Part shown: in pieces, positions 7,733 to 16,113 of the stretch
Layout: each line of letters starts with the position of its first letter
How positions within the stretch are numbered: the stretch's first letter is position 1
Origin: T1Sed10-7 sp047921175
GTDB lineage: Bacteria > Actinomycetota > Nitriliruptoria > Nitriliruptorales > Nitriliruptoraceae
Assembly (NCBI GenBank): GCA_047921175.1
Contig: JBLRWQ010000034.1
Span: 1 to 32,954 of the forward strand
DNA length: 32,954 nucleotides
Reading direction: 5' to 3'
Made by a program: the position numbers and the translations under genes
The notes under the pieces: generated by a model
Database searches by the model: none
The model's input: only the letters and a program-made list of their open reading frames with translations
Told to the model about the DNA's origin: nothing

Positions 7733-9523
7733 ATGATGATCGCAGCCGAACCTCTCCTCCACCGGCCCGGTGGCCGGCTCCCGCACCGTCGGCCACCGGC
7801 GCCGGTCCTCTCGCGCGAGCGCGGCGCCGACTACACGGCAGCCGGCCCTGGGCGGCCGGATCCTCGCCCGCAGCGGCAGCCCGGCGCACGCCGGCCGTCG
7901 ACACCCGCCACCGATGTGCCGCCCGCTGCCGCTGCTGGCGGTGGACGGCTCCCGGCCGGGGGTGCGCGGCTCCCGGCCGGGGGTGGGCGGCCCGCTGCTG
8001 AGGATCCGGTCGCCGCCACGACCGTCCTACCGGAGCGCGCCCCCCACCCGGCCGACGACCCGGCGTGGCGCTACGTCCATGACCTGGACGATCCCGCCCC
8101 GCGCGACGACGGGCCGCCCTTCGGGCTCCCCGTGCTCGCGGAGCTCCCCGCGCTCGGGACGGTCCTGGAGCAGCTGCGGCATGCCGACCAGCTCATCGCA
8201 CGCGCACTGGAGGGCATCCTGCTCCTCCAGGACCATGCGGACGTCGCCGCGACCACCGGTGTCGGCCTCGAGTCGTGGTTGACCACGATCGCCCGCCGCA
8301 CCCGCACCGACGCGCGCATGCTGCTCGCAGCTGCGGAGATGCTCCGGCGCCTGCCCTCGTTGCGGGCCGCCTTCCAGCAGGGCCAGGCCTCCTGGGCACA
8401 GGTCCGCGCGGTCGCCCTCAAGGCCCGGCCGCTGCCGAGCGCCCTCGACGACCGGGTCGACGCCGCGGTCGCTGCCGCACTCGATGGGGCGGGTGGTGCG
8501 GAGCCGGATGCCCTCACCCGGGTCATCGCCTGGTCCCTCGCCGCCCTACACCCGGAGCGCACGACGCGGGTGGAGCGCACCGAGACGGCGCAGGAGTTCC
8601 TCGCGCTCCAGCCCCGCCTGGACGGTTCGGGTGGCCGCCTGTGGGGTGAGCTCGGTGCGACCTCGTGGGCGGTGCTGGACGCGGCGCTGCACCCGGCCGG
8701 CGGCGAGCCCGGGACGGGCGCCGCCGGGGACGACGCCCCGACCGCGGCGCCCGACGGGCGGGAGCAGCAGGCACGAGCGGACGACGCCGACGAGCCGTCG
8801 GTGCCCCCCGATGTGACCGGGCGGCACCGGGCACGGCGCCTCGTCGCCCTGCTCGAGTCGACGCTCCCCGGTGCGACCGGTGACGCGACGGCGTCCCGCG
8901 GTGCTGCCGCCGGAAGCCGGCCGCAGCTGCTCCTGCGAGCCGATCTGGACACCCTGCTCGGCCGCGAGGAGACGCCGGCCACGCTGCTGACCACCCTCCT
9001 GGGAGGACACGTGCACGTCAGCGCCAACACGGCCCGTCGGATGCTCGACGAACGCGGCGCCGACCTGCGCACGGTCGTCCTGGACGACACGGGCTCGGTC
9101 GTCGGGGTGGGGCGACGTCACCGGCTCGCACCCGGCTGGCTGTCGGACGCGGTCCTCGCGCTGCACGACACCTGCAGCGCACCGGGCTGCCTGGCTGCAG
9201 CGCGCGGCGCCGACCTCGATCACGCGCAGCCCTGGTGGCCCACACGCCCCGAGGACGTGCCGGGCACGACCGACGTCCGGCAGTTGGCACCGTTGTGCCC
9301 GGTCCACAACCGAGGCAAGGAGCGCGACGGCTGGACCGTCGAGCAGACCGCCGACGGTCGCCGGCGGTGGATCCATGCCCGCAGCGGCCTGACCACCGAC
9401 ACCCTCCCGGCGACCTGGCGACCGGGGAACGGCCACGCACCGACGACCCCGCCGGCTGCGGCCGTCCGGTCCGAACGGACCGTCGCGCCCCCGACGGCGC
9501 CGGCGGAACGCGACCCGCCGTGA
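7733..9523 (+). CDS. DUF222 / 13E12-family HNH endonuclease
   Basis: This is a 596-aa protein of the DUF222 plus HNH architecture that is abundant in actinobacteria. Residues 1-110 are low-complexity Pro/Arg/Gly/Ala. A helical DUF222 region spans about 130-450, with an acidic linker at about 322-362. The C-terminal HNH nuclease has a zinc-type pair C481/C486 (CSAPGC), D496-H497 in GADLDHAQPWWP, and C522, H525 and N526 in LCPVHNRGK. The start is ATG 7733 (or ATG 7736), immediately after a promoter with a LexA box, implying DNA-damage induction. The DUF222 function is unsettled; a repair or mobile-element-like nuclease role has been suggested for the family. There are no flanking inverted repeats. 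The unusual N-terminal extension contains a 21-bp duplication. Confidence 0.9.
   Translation: MMIAAEPLLHRPGGRLPHRRPPAPVLSRERGADYTAAGPGRPDPRPQRQPGARRPSTPATDVPPAAAAGGGRLPAGGARLPAGGGRPAAEDPVAATTVLPERAPHPADDPAWRYVHDLDDPAPRDDGPPFGLPVLAELPALGTVLEQLRHADQLIARALEGILLLQDHADVAATTGVGLESWLTTIARRTRTDARMLLAAAEMLRRLPSLRAAFQQGQASWAQVRAVALKARPLPSALDDRVDAAVAAALDGAGGAEPDALTRVIAWSLAALHPERTTRVERTETAQEFLALQPRLDGSGGRLWGELGATSWAVLDAALHPAGGEPGTGAAGDDAPTAAPDGREQQARADDADEPSVPPDVTGRHRARRLVALLESTLPGATGDATASRGAAAGSRPQLLLRADLDTLLGREETPATLLTTLLGGHVHVSANTARRMLDERGADLRTVVLDDTGSVVGVGRRHRLAPGWLSDAVLALHDTCSAPGCLAAARGADLDHAQPWWPTRPEDVPGTTDVRQLAPLCPVHNRGKERDGWTVEQTADGRRRWIHARSGLTTDTLPATWRPGNGHAPTTPPAAAVRSERTVAPPTAPAERDPP
7947..7988 (+). 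repeat. 21-bp tandem duplication inside the HNH gene
   Basis: Two adjacent 21-bp copies (7947-7967 and 7968-7988) differ by one base and encode GRLPAGGA and RLPAGGG in the low-complexity N terminus. The period is a multiple of three, so copy changes keep the frame. It marks this region as a fast-evolving linker. Confidence 0.7.
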
Positions 9524-9539
9524 CCCGCATCCGCGGCTC

Positions 9540-9551
9540 GGTCAGCTGACC
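9540..9551. terminator. 12-bp palindrome at a convergent junction
   Basis: GGTCAGCTGACC is a perfect palindrome covering the stop codon of the VWA gene, 16 bp past the stop of the HNH gene. It may contribute to bidirectional termination. No loop or T-tract is present, so this is weak evidence. Confidence 0.3.
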
Positions 9552-10921
9552 CGCTCGACGAACGCGGCCAGCTGCGAGAGGTTGCGGACCTCGACCATCG
9601 CCTCCGCGTGGCGGGCGTAGGTCGAGGCGATCGAATCGCCGGTGTCCCAGAAACGGCGTGGCTCCGGGTTGAGCCAGTAGACCTGCCGGGCACGGCGCTG
9701 GAGGTCCTCGAGGACCCAGGCGTTGGCCTGCCGGTGGTTGTTGCGTGCATCCCCGAGGATCAGGACCGTCGTCCGGGGGGTGACCGCATCGCGATGCTCC
9801 CGGTGGAAGCGCGACAGGGCCCGCCCGTAGTCGGAGTGCCCGTCGAGGTGGACGAGGCGCGCCTCCACCAGCATCCGGCGTGCCGCTTCGTCGGCATCAC
9901 CCGCCGCGAACCACCCGGTCACCTCATCCAGCTCGTCGATGAACGCGAAGGAGCGCACCGTGGTGAACCGCTCCTGCAGGGCATGGACCAGCTGGAGGGT
10001 GAAGCGCGAGAACGACGCGACCGACCCGGAGACGTCGCACAGCAGCACCAGCTCCGGCTTGTGGGGCCGGCGGGGCCGGAACACGGGGTCGAAGGGCACA
10101 CCACCGGTGATGAGCGACCGACGCACCGTCCGCCGGACGTCGAGGCGACCGTCACGCCCCCTGCGCCGCTTGGCCGCGACCCGCGTCGCGAGCTTGCGGG
10201 CCAGCGGACGCAGCTGGGTCTGGAGCTCCTCGCGTTCCTCGCGGCTGAGGTTGAACAGGTCCCGCTCCTCGATCGGGGGACGCACCACGCGCGACGCGAT
10301 CTGCTCGAGCCCCCGGTCGGCGACCGCGTGCCGCCGGATCGCCACGTCGATCTCCTCACGAAGCTGCCGGATCCGCGCCTCGAAGGTGTCACGCAGGAGG
10401 CGTTCCTCGAGCGGCGTGAGAGGATCGTCACGGTCGTCCTGCGCGGCCTGCAGCAGCGCAGCGAGCAGCCCGGGGACGTCCACCGCACGCAGCACCCGGT
10501 ACTGGAAGTAGGTGACGCGCCCGTCCCGCCCCTCGACGCGGCCATGGCGCTCCACCGCACGCCGGGCGGCTCGCGAGATCGCGGAACGGTCACCCGAGCC
10601 GATCGCCTCCAGCAGCTCCTCGGCGGTCGCCGCCGTCGGGTCGTCAGCGTCCCCGCCACCGACCACCTCCGACGCATCCAGCGCGACGGGTCGCGACGGC
10701 AGGTACAGGTCGAACAGCTGGTCGAAGGTCGCCCGCTGGCTGGCGGCGGAGACGACCACGGACGCCAGCGCCTCGCGTACCTGGTCGCGGTCGCCCAGGT
10801 CGATCTCCTGCAGGACCCGGACGGCGTCGATCGCGCCGGTCTGCGCCGCCGGCAGACCCGCCTGCCGCAGGGCGACCACCAGGTCGAGCACCCGGTCCAG
10901 CAACCCCCGTCCCGTCGGCAC
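9542..10921 (-). CDS. CoxE-like VWA-domain protein
   Basis: This is a 459-aa protein with a helical, charged N-terminal region (1-285) and a C-terminal von Willebrand A domain (about 289-420). The MIDAS motif is DVSGS (296-300), with GDARNN (390-395) further on. This arrangement matches the CoxE/YehP-like VWA proteins that work with MoxR-type AAA+ ATPases in cofactor or metal insertion and complex maturation. The GTG start at 10921 lies 3 bp after the stop of the membrane protein gene and has no strong ribosome binding site, suggesting coupling within the MoxR operon. No CO dehydrogenase or other obvious client enzyme is encoded nearby. The family is confident; the client is unknown. Confidence 0.87.
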   Translation of the reverse strand: MPTGRGLLDRVLDLVVALRQAGLPAAQTGAIDAVRVLQEIDLGDRDQVREALASVVVSAASQRATFDQLFDLYLPSRPVALDASEVVGGGDADDPTAATAEELLEAIGSGDRSAISRAARRAVERHGRVEGRDGRVTYFQYRVLRAVDVPGLLAALLQAAQDDRDDPLTPLEERLLRDTFEARIRQLREEIDVAIRRHAVADRGLEQIASRVVRPPIEERDLFNLSREEREELQTQLRPLARKLATRVAAKRRRGRDGRLDVRRTVRRSLITGGVPFDPVFRPRRPHKPELVLLCDVSGSVASFSRFTLQLVHALQERFTTVRSFAFIDELDEVTGWFAAGDADEAARRMLVEARLVHLDGHSDYGRALSRFHREHRDAVTPRTTVLILGDARNNHRQANAWVLEDLQRRARQVYWLNPEPRRFWDTGDSIASTYARHAEAMVEVRNLSQLAAFVERVS

Positions 10922-10924
10922 GGC

Positions 10925-12427
10925 TCAGCCCGCGAAGGTGACGACCGACCGGTCCCCGTCCGGTCCGAGCAGCAGCAGGCTGACCGCTCCCGCGTGCGTG
11001 GCGACCGCGGTCGCGGGCAGCTCGACCTGTGCCAGGACCATCTCCTCCGGCGAGGTGTCCGGCGCGAGCACCAGCACACGCACGCCCGTGACCACGACCC
11101 GACGACCGTCGGCGAGGGTGGCAGCTCCCCCGGGCCACGGCAGGACCGCGCTCCCGACCGCGCCGCGTGAGGAGGCCGCGGTGCGATCGAGGTCGTCGAG
11201 GACCGGGCCACGCAGCTCGCCCTCGTCCAGCAACCGCGTGCGGTCCAAAGCCACCTCCCGAACCAGGGTCCGTCCCTGGCCGGCGTCCACGGTCACCAGC
11301 AGGCCCACATCACCGGCGCCTGTCGCCGACACGATCCGTTCCGTGACCGGGAGGTCGACGGCGAACCGGAGTGCACCGTCGCTGAGGCCGAGCCCCACGA
11401 CCTGGTAGCGCAGCGCGGACAACGCGTCCTGTTCGGCCTCCTCGTCGGCGCGGCCGGCCCCCTCGACATCGCGGAGGCCGATCAGCGCCAGGTCCTCCCC
11501 CACATGCTGGACCTCCGCACGGGTCGGTCCGTCGACCGCGAGTGCTGCCCCGGCGTCCAGGAGCTGGTCGCGGGTCAGCTGCCAGCGCGGCGAACCGTCC
11601 TCCCGAGACACCGCCGTGAGCACCGGGCCCTCCTCACCGGGTCCGGTCCGGGTCCCGGTGACGATCACGTCGGGCCCGAGGCCTGCGGTCAGCCGCGCAC
11701 CGGCCAGCCCCGCGGGCGCGGCCGGCAGTGCGAGCTCGGCGGCCCACACGCGACCGGCGATCGGGTCGCGCAGCTCGAGCTCGGCGTCGTCGCCGTCCTC
11801 CTCGATGCGCAGCAGCAGGAGCTGCCCGTCCGCAGCGTCGAGGTGGAAGGCCAGCGGGCTCCCGACCAGCGCCGTGTCGACGCAGGTCATCCCGCCGAGA
11901 TCGCCGTCCAGGGGCTGGAGCGCGTCCACCTGCCCCGTCAGCAGGTTGGTCAGCGCCAGGCTGTAGAGGTGGTCGCCGCCACCCACCACCGTGCCCGAGC
12001 CGACCTCGATCGCGGCTCGGACGCGGCCGCCGGCAGGATCCAACTGAACGATCGTCTCCCCCAGCGCCACCGGTCCGAGCCCTGTCGCCGCCAACCGTCC
12101 GGCACCGGGGGCCTGTGCGATACCCGTCACGGGCCCGAGGTGCTGCTCGAGCTCCTCCAGCTGCGTGAGCCACCGCGTCCGCTCCTCGGCGTCGAGACCG
12201 GGGGCGGTGTCGCGCAGCAGCCCGGGTGCCGATCCGGCGACGGGTCCGGCGACGGTGTTCGGGCCGATGTCGCTGCAGGCCGAGCGGGCGAACAGGGCAC
12301 CGCTGACGACCCCGACGAGGATGAGCAGCACCATGGCGATGGCACCGATGGTCAGGGTGCGCCGGTCGGCGGCCATCGGCTCGTCCGACGGGGGCACCTG
12401 ACCCGGCTGCGTCTCGGTCGTGGTCAC
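10925..12427 (-). CDS. Membrane-anchored propeller-like protein of the MoxR-VWA operon
   Basis: I recognise no named family. The 500-aa protein has a short acidic cytoplasmic tail, one transmembrane helix (about 25-47) and a long extracytoplasmic domain. That domain repeats short beta-strand patterns followed by DG turns (for example SREDGSPRWQLT, LDAADGQLLLLR, LSDGALRFAVDL), which resembles a PQQ-like beta-propeller without a clear consensus. The GTG start overlaps the ATPase stop by 4 bp (GTGA), and the VWA gene starts 3 bp after its stop, so the three are one coupled operon. It could be the extracytoplasmic sensor or scaffold on which the MoxR-VWA pair acts. That role is inference from position only. 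Confidence 0.75.
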   Translation of the reverse strand: MTTTETQPGQVPPSDEPMAADRRTLTIGAIAMVLLILVGVVSGALFARSACSDIGPNTVAGPVAGSAPGLLRDTAPGLDAEERTRWLTQLEELEQHLGPVTGIAQAPGAGRLAATGLGPVALGETIVQLDPAGGRVRAAIEVGSGTVVGGGDHLYSLALTNLLTGQVDALQPLDGDLGGMTCVDTALVGSPLAFHLDAADGQLLLLRIEEDGDDAELELRDPIAGRVWAAELALPAAPAGLAGARLTAGLGPDVIVTGTRTGPGEEGPVLTAVSREDGSPRWQLTRDQLLDAGAALAVDGPTRAEVQHVGEDLALIGLRDVEGAGRADEEAEQDALSALRYQVVGLGLSDGALRFAVDLPVTERIVSATGAGDVGLLVTVDAGQGRTLVREVALDRTRLLDEGELRGPVLDDLDRTAASSRGAVGSAVLPWPGGAATLADGRRVVVTGVRVLVLAPDTSPEEMVLAQVELPATAVATHAGAVSLLLLGPDGDRSVVTFAG

Positions 12428-13326
12428 CGCCGGAGCCCATCCCGCCCCGAGGGCGCCGTCAGGTGCGCGAGCGCCCGCTCGAGGTCCTGCCGGTGCTTGA
12501 GCGCGACCCCCAGGGTGCGCTCCAGCGCGGACGCATCCAGCTCGTCGATCCCGAGCGTCAGCAGCGTGCGGATCCAGTCGAGCGTCTCCGACACCGACGG
12601 CGGCTTGCGCAGGTCCAGCAGCCGCAGCGAGCGCACGACGGCGACCAGCTGCTCGGTCAGCGCCGCCGGCGCGTCGGGCACGTGGGTGTGGACGATCTCC
12701 CGCTCCCGCTCCGGGGTCGGGTAGTCGAGGTGGAGGTAGAGACAACGCCGCCGCAGCGCCTCGGACAGCTCCCGGGTCCCGTTGGAGGTCAGCACCACGG
12801 CCGGGTGCCGGGTCCCCCGGACGGTCCCGAGCTCCGGGATCGTGACCTGGAAATCCGACAGGATCTCGAGCAGGAGCGCCTCGAACTCCAGGTCGACCTT
12901 GTCCACCTCGTCGATCAGCAGCACCGCCGGCTCCTCGCTGCGCAGCGCCTGCAGCAGCGGCCGCTCGAGCAGGTACTGCTCGCTGAACAGGTCGTCCTCG
13001 ACCTCGTCCCAGGCCTGACCGCCGCCGAGCTCACCGCCACGGGCGTGGGTGATCCGCAGCAGCTGCTTGCGGTAGTTCCACTCGTACAGCGCCTTGGCCT
13101 CGTCGAGACCTTCGTAGCACTGCAGCCGGACCAGCCGGGCGTCGGTTGCGGCCGCGATCGCCTTGGCCAGCTCGGTCTTGCCGACCCCGGCGGGTCCCTC
13201 GACCAGGATGGGCTTGCCCAGCCGGTCCGCCAGCAGCACCACGGTCTCGATCGAGACGTCGACCAGGTAGCCGACGGCCTCGAGCCGAGCCCGAACGTCC
13301 GCGACGTCGGCGAAGGTCGGGGACAC
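12424..13326 (-). CDS. MoxR-family AAA+ ATPase
   Basis: This is a 300-aa chaperone-like ATPase. Walker A is GPAGVGKT (44-51), Walker B is LLIDEVD (136-142), sensor 1 is TSN (180-182), and the arginine-finger region LRRRCLYL spans 191-198. A C-terminal lid follows. MoxR ATPases act with VWA-domain proteins to mature or remodel enzyme complexes; a CoxE-like VWA gene is two genes downstream. The GTG at 13326 was chosen because AGGAG sits 7 nt before it; upstream in-frame codons encode only Arg/Pro-rich sequence. It is the first gene of the operon, divergent from a quinone oxidoreductase gene over a 263-bp spacer in which I see no clear operator. Confidence 0.92.
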   Translation of the reverse strand: MSPTFADVADVRARLEAVGYLVDVSIETVVLLADRLGKPILVEGPAGVGKTELAKAIAAATDARLVRLQCYEGLDEAKALYEWNYRKQLLRITHARGGELGGGQAWDEVEDDLFSEQYLLERPLLQALRSEEPAVLLIDEVDKVDLEFEALLLEILSDFQVTIPELGTVRGTRHPAVVLTSNGTRELSEALRRRCLYLHLDYPTPEREREIVHTHVPDAPAALTEQLVAVVRSLRLLDLRKPPSVSETLDWIRTLLTLGIDELDASALERTLGVALKHRQDLERALAHLTAPSGRDGLRR

Positions 13327-13589
13327 GGTGGCGCTCCTGACAGCCGCGGGGGGACGGTCGGTGCCGCCCGCCGCCCGGGCGCGGCGACGGGATGCGGGGT
13401 CGGGCCATCGACCCGGATGGCGACCGGGCCCGCAGCAGGCTACGGCACCGTCCCCGCAGACGACCAACCGCGCGTCGGCCCGGTGCAAGCTTCGACCCCG
13501 GCCGACGGGTCGGTACCCGCCGTGCTCGACGCACTAGCGTCGGTGCTGGCGCACCACGATCCCGGTCCCCCGAGCGAGCAGGAGCCCTC

Positions 13590-14558
13590 ATGCGCGCGAT
13601 CCAGCTCTCGGCCCACGGCGGCCCCGAGGTCCTCGAGGTCGCGGACCTGCCGGACCCCGAGCCCGGCCCGGAGGAGGTCGTGGTCCAGGTGGCCGCTGCC
13701 GGGGTCAACTTCATCGACACCTACCAGCGCTCCGGCGCGTACGACATCGACCTGCCGGGCGGCCTCGGGCTCGAGGGGGCCGGGACGGTCGTCGCGGTCG
13801 GCCCCAAGGTGTCCTCCCGGCAGGTCGGCGACGTGGTCGCCTGGGCCGACACGCGCGGCTCCTACGCCGAGCGCGTCGCGGTCCCCGCGGGCCGCTGCGT
13901 ACGGGTGCCGGACGGGGTCAGCACCGAGGATGCCGCTGCGGTCATGCTGCAGGGGATGACCGCCCACTACCTGACCCACTCCACCTCGGCGCTTCGGACC
14001 GGGGACGAGGTGCTGGTCTACGCCGCCGCCGGTGGCGTCGGCCGCCTGCTGGTCCAGCTCGCCCTCCGCCGCGGTGCCCGCGTGCTGGCGGCCACCTCGA
14101 CGCCGGAGAAGGCCGAGGAGGTGCGCTCGCTGGGGGCCGACGAGGTGCTGCTGTACCGCGACGTCGACGTCGCGGCACGGGTGCGGGAGCTGACCGGCGG
14201 CGCCGGCGTCGACGTGGTGTACGACTCGGTCGGCCGGGCCACCTTCGAGACCTCCCTGCGCTGCCTGCGTCCGCGCGGCCTGATGGTCCTGTACGGCGCG
14301 TCCTCCGGGCCGGTCCCCCCGATCGACCTGCAGCTCCTCAACCGGCACGGCTCGCTGTTCGTGACCCGGCCGTCGCTGTTCCACCACGTCGCCACCACCG
14401 ACGAGCTCGAGTGGCGCGCCACCAGCCTGTTCGACCTGCTGCGCCGCGGTGACCTGGAGCTCGCCATCCACGAGCGCTACCCCCTGGTCGACGCGGGTCG
14501 AGCCCATGCCGACCTGGAGTCGGGCACGACCGCCGGCAAGCTGCTGGTCGTGCCGTGA
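13590..14558 (+). CDS. Quinone oxidoreductase-like MDR protein (copy 1)
   Basis: This 322-aa protein belongs to the zinc-independent quinone oxidoreductase branch of the medium-chain dehydrogenase/reductase superfamily, which reduces quinones or enones with NADPH. It shows the N-terminal GroES-like domain with VNFIDTYQRSG (39-49), the Rossmann motif AAAGGVGRLL (145-154), and the typical C-terminal HADLESGTTAGKLLV. The structural and catalytic zinc Cys ligands are absent, as expected. The ATG at 13590 follows GCAGGAG. Its stop overlaps the GTG of the deacylase gene by 4 bp. Unlike canonical Qor it carries YQRSG rather than YxRxGxY spacing, so the substrate is uncertain. Confidence 0.9.
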   Translation: MRAIQLSAHGGPEVLEVADLPDPEPGPEEVVVQVAAAGVNFIDTYQRSGAYDIDLPGGLGLEGAGTVVAVGPKVSSRQVGDVVAWADTRGSYAERVAVPAGRCVRVPDGVSTEDAAAVMLQGMTAHYLTHSTSALRTGDEVLVYAAAGGVGRLLVQLALRRGARVLAATSTPEKAEEVRSLGADEVLLYRDVDVAARVRELTGGAGVDVVYDSVGRATFETSLRCLRPRGLMVLYGASSGPVPPIDLQLLNRHGSLFVTRPSLFHHVATTDELEWRATSLFDLLRRGDLELAIHERYPLVDAGRAHADLESGTTAGKLLVVP

Positions 14559-15034
14559 CCCGCCAGGAGCGGGATGCCTGGCCCCGGACGCCGGCCATCG
14601 CCGCTGCGGCCGCGGCCGGGGTGGCCTTCGAGGTCCGCATCGAGCGGCCCCGCAGCCTGGAGGAAGCGGCCGAGCGGCTCGGGATCGCCCCCGACCACCT
14701 GCTCAAGACGCTCGTGGTGCGTCGTGCCGCGGACGACCACCTCCTCGTGCTCCTGCCGGGGAGCGCCCAGCTGTCCTGGCCGAAGCTGCGCGCCCACCTC
14801 GGGGTCTCGCGGCTGTCGCTGCCGGACGCGGACGAGGCCCGGGAGGTGACCGGCTACGAGCGGGGGACGATCACCCCGTTCGGCGCGCACGGTCAGCTGC
14901 CGGTGCTGGCGGACGCCGCGATACCGGGTGCCGGCATCGTCACGGTCGGGGCGGGGGCGCACGGGGTCTCGCTCCGGCTCGACGCCGACGACCTGCTCGC
15001 CGCCGTGGCCGCCGAGGTCGTCGAGCTGACCTGA
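14555..15034 (+). CDS. YbaK/EbsC-type aminoacyl-tRNA deacylase
   Basis: This 159-aa protein has the YbaK/ProX editing-domain fold, which hydrolyses mischarged tRNAs such as Cys-tRNA(Pro). The conserved Lys is K51 in DHLLKTLVV, and the loop GYERGTITPFG (100-110) corresponds to the family GGxSPxG substrate loop. The C-terminal GAGAHGVSL completes the fold. The length is normal for free-standing members. The GTG start overlaps the stop of the upstream oxidoreductase gene (GTGA), so the genes are co-translated. The functional link between the two is unclear. YbaK versus ProX-type specificity cannot be settled from sequence alone. Confidence 0.88.
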   Translation: MTRQERDAWPRTPAIAAAAAAGVAFEVRIERPRSLEEAAERLGIAPDHLLKTLVVRRAADDHLLVLLPGSAQLSWPKLRAHLGVSRLSLPDADEAREVTGYERGTITPFGAHGQLPVLADAAIPGAGIVTVGAGAHGVSLRLDADDLLAAVAAEVVELT

Positions 15035-15156
15035 GCCGTGGTCGGCGAGGCGCGCGGCTCGTTGCCCGCCCGGCGATGGCGCCGGCGGTCGTGCAGGCCG
15101 TACCGTCACCGCCTGCCGCGGCGCCGTGCCGCGGCGAGGGACGGGAGGACGTGCAC

Positions 15157-16113
15157 GTGCGTGCGATCCGGATCACCGAGTTCGGGGGACCCGAGGTCCT
15201 CACCCTGGTCGACGATCAGCCGGAGCCGACCCCGATGCCGGGGTTCGAGGTGCTCGACGTCGACGCGGCCGGCATCAACTACGCCGATACCCACCAGGCC
15301 GAGGACACCTACCTGGCGCCCGCGACGCTGCCGCTGGTGCCCGGTGCCGAGGCGGTCGGTCGGCTGCCGGACGGCCGGCGGGTCGTGGCCCTGCTCCCCG
15401 GTGGCGGGTACGCGGAGCGGACCCTGGCGCCGAGCGCGACCAGCTTCACACTCCCCGACGAGGTGGACGACGGCGCGGCGCTGGCGCTGGTGCTCCAGGG
15501 CACGACCGCCTGGCACCTGCTGCGCACCAGCGCCCGGATGGCGCCCGGCGAGTCCGTGGTGGTGCTGGCCGCTGCCGGTGGAGTCGGCACCCTGGCCGTG
15601 CAGCTCGCCAAGCGGTACGGGGCGGGCCGGGTGATCGCGGCCGCCTCCAGCGAGGACAAGCGCCGGTTGGCGCTCGATCTCGGTGCCGATGTCGCGATCG
15701 ACTCACGCGCCGAGGACCTCAAGGGCGCGATCGAGGAGGCTGCCGGGGGCAAGGTCGACATCGTCCTGGAGATGGCCGGAGGGTCGGTCACCGACCAGAG
15801 CATCGCGGCGCTGGCACCGTTCGGTCGCTGCGTCGTCTACGGCATGGCCTCGCGGCAGGCACCGAGCCTGGTCGACCCCCGGCTGCTGCTGGCCCGCTCC
15901 CGGGGGGTGGTCGGGTTCTGGCTGGCGCACGCGATGCGGGACCCGCAGCGCCACCTCGCCGGCCCGATGCGTGAGCTGCTGGACCTGGTGGTGACCGGCG
16001 AGCTGCACCCGGTCGTCGGTGGGACCTACGGGCTCAGCGAGGCCGCCCAGGCCCACCGCGACCTGCGCGACCGGCGCACCGTCGGCAAGCTGGTCCTGGA
16101 CCCGCGGCGATGA
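15157..16113 (+). CDS. Quinone oxidoreductase-like MDR protein (copy 2)
   Basis: This is a 318-aa paralogue of the oxidoreductase encoded at 13590-14558. It has GINYADTHQ (39-47), the nucleotide-binding AAAGGVGTLAVQLAK (138-152) and a C-terminal HRDLRDRRTVGKLVL. It begins with the same pattern as copy 1 (RAI-x(3)-FGGPEVL here, RAI-x(3)-HGGPEVL there). GTG 15157 is preferred over GTG 15151 because GGAGG (15144-15148) is 8 nt upstream of the former. A 122-bp spacer separates it from the deacylase gene, so it may have its own promoter. Its stop overlaps the ATG of the next gene by 4 bp. The substrate is unknown; an NADPH-dependent quinone or enone reductase is likely. Confidence 0.9.
   Translation: MRAIRITEFGGPEVLTLVDDQPEPTPMPGFEVLDVDAAGINYADTHQAEDTYLAPATLPLVPGAEAVGRLPDGRRVVALLPGGGYAERTLAPSATSFTLPDEVDDGAALALVLQGTTAWHLLRTSARMAPGESVVVLAAAGGVGTLAVQLAKRYGAGRVIAAASSEDKRRLALDLGADVAIDSRAEDLKGAIEEAAGGKVDIVLEMAGGSVTDQSIAALAPFGRCVVYGMASRQAPSLVDPRLLLARSRGVVGFWLAHAMRDPQRHLAGPMRELLDLVVTGELHPVVGGTYGLSEAAQAHRDLRDRRTVGKLVLDPRR

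Noticed and set aside
7733..7988. Second LexA box or promoter inside the start of the HNH gene
   Set aside because: No further GAAC-N4-GTTC palindrome was found there; the GC-rich repeat is protein-coding.
7733..9523. HNH gene as part of an intron, insertion sequence or other mobile element
   Set aside because: No terminal inverted repeats, target-site duplication, transposase or reverse transcriptase lies around it; DUF222-HNH genes are usually free-standing in actinobacteria.
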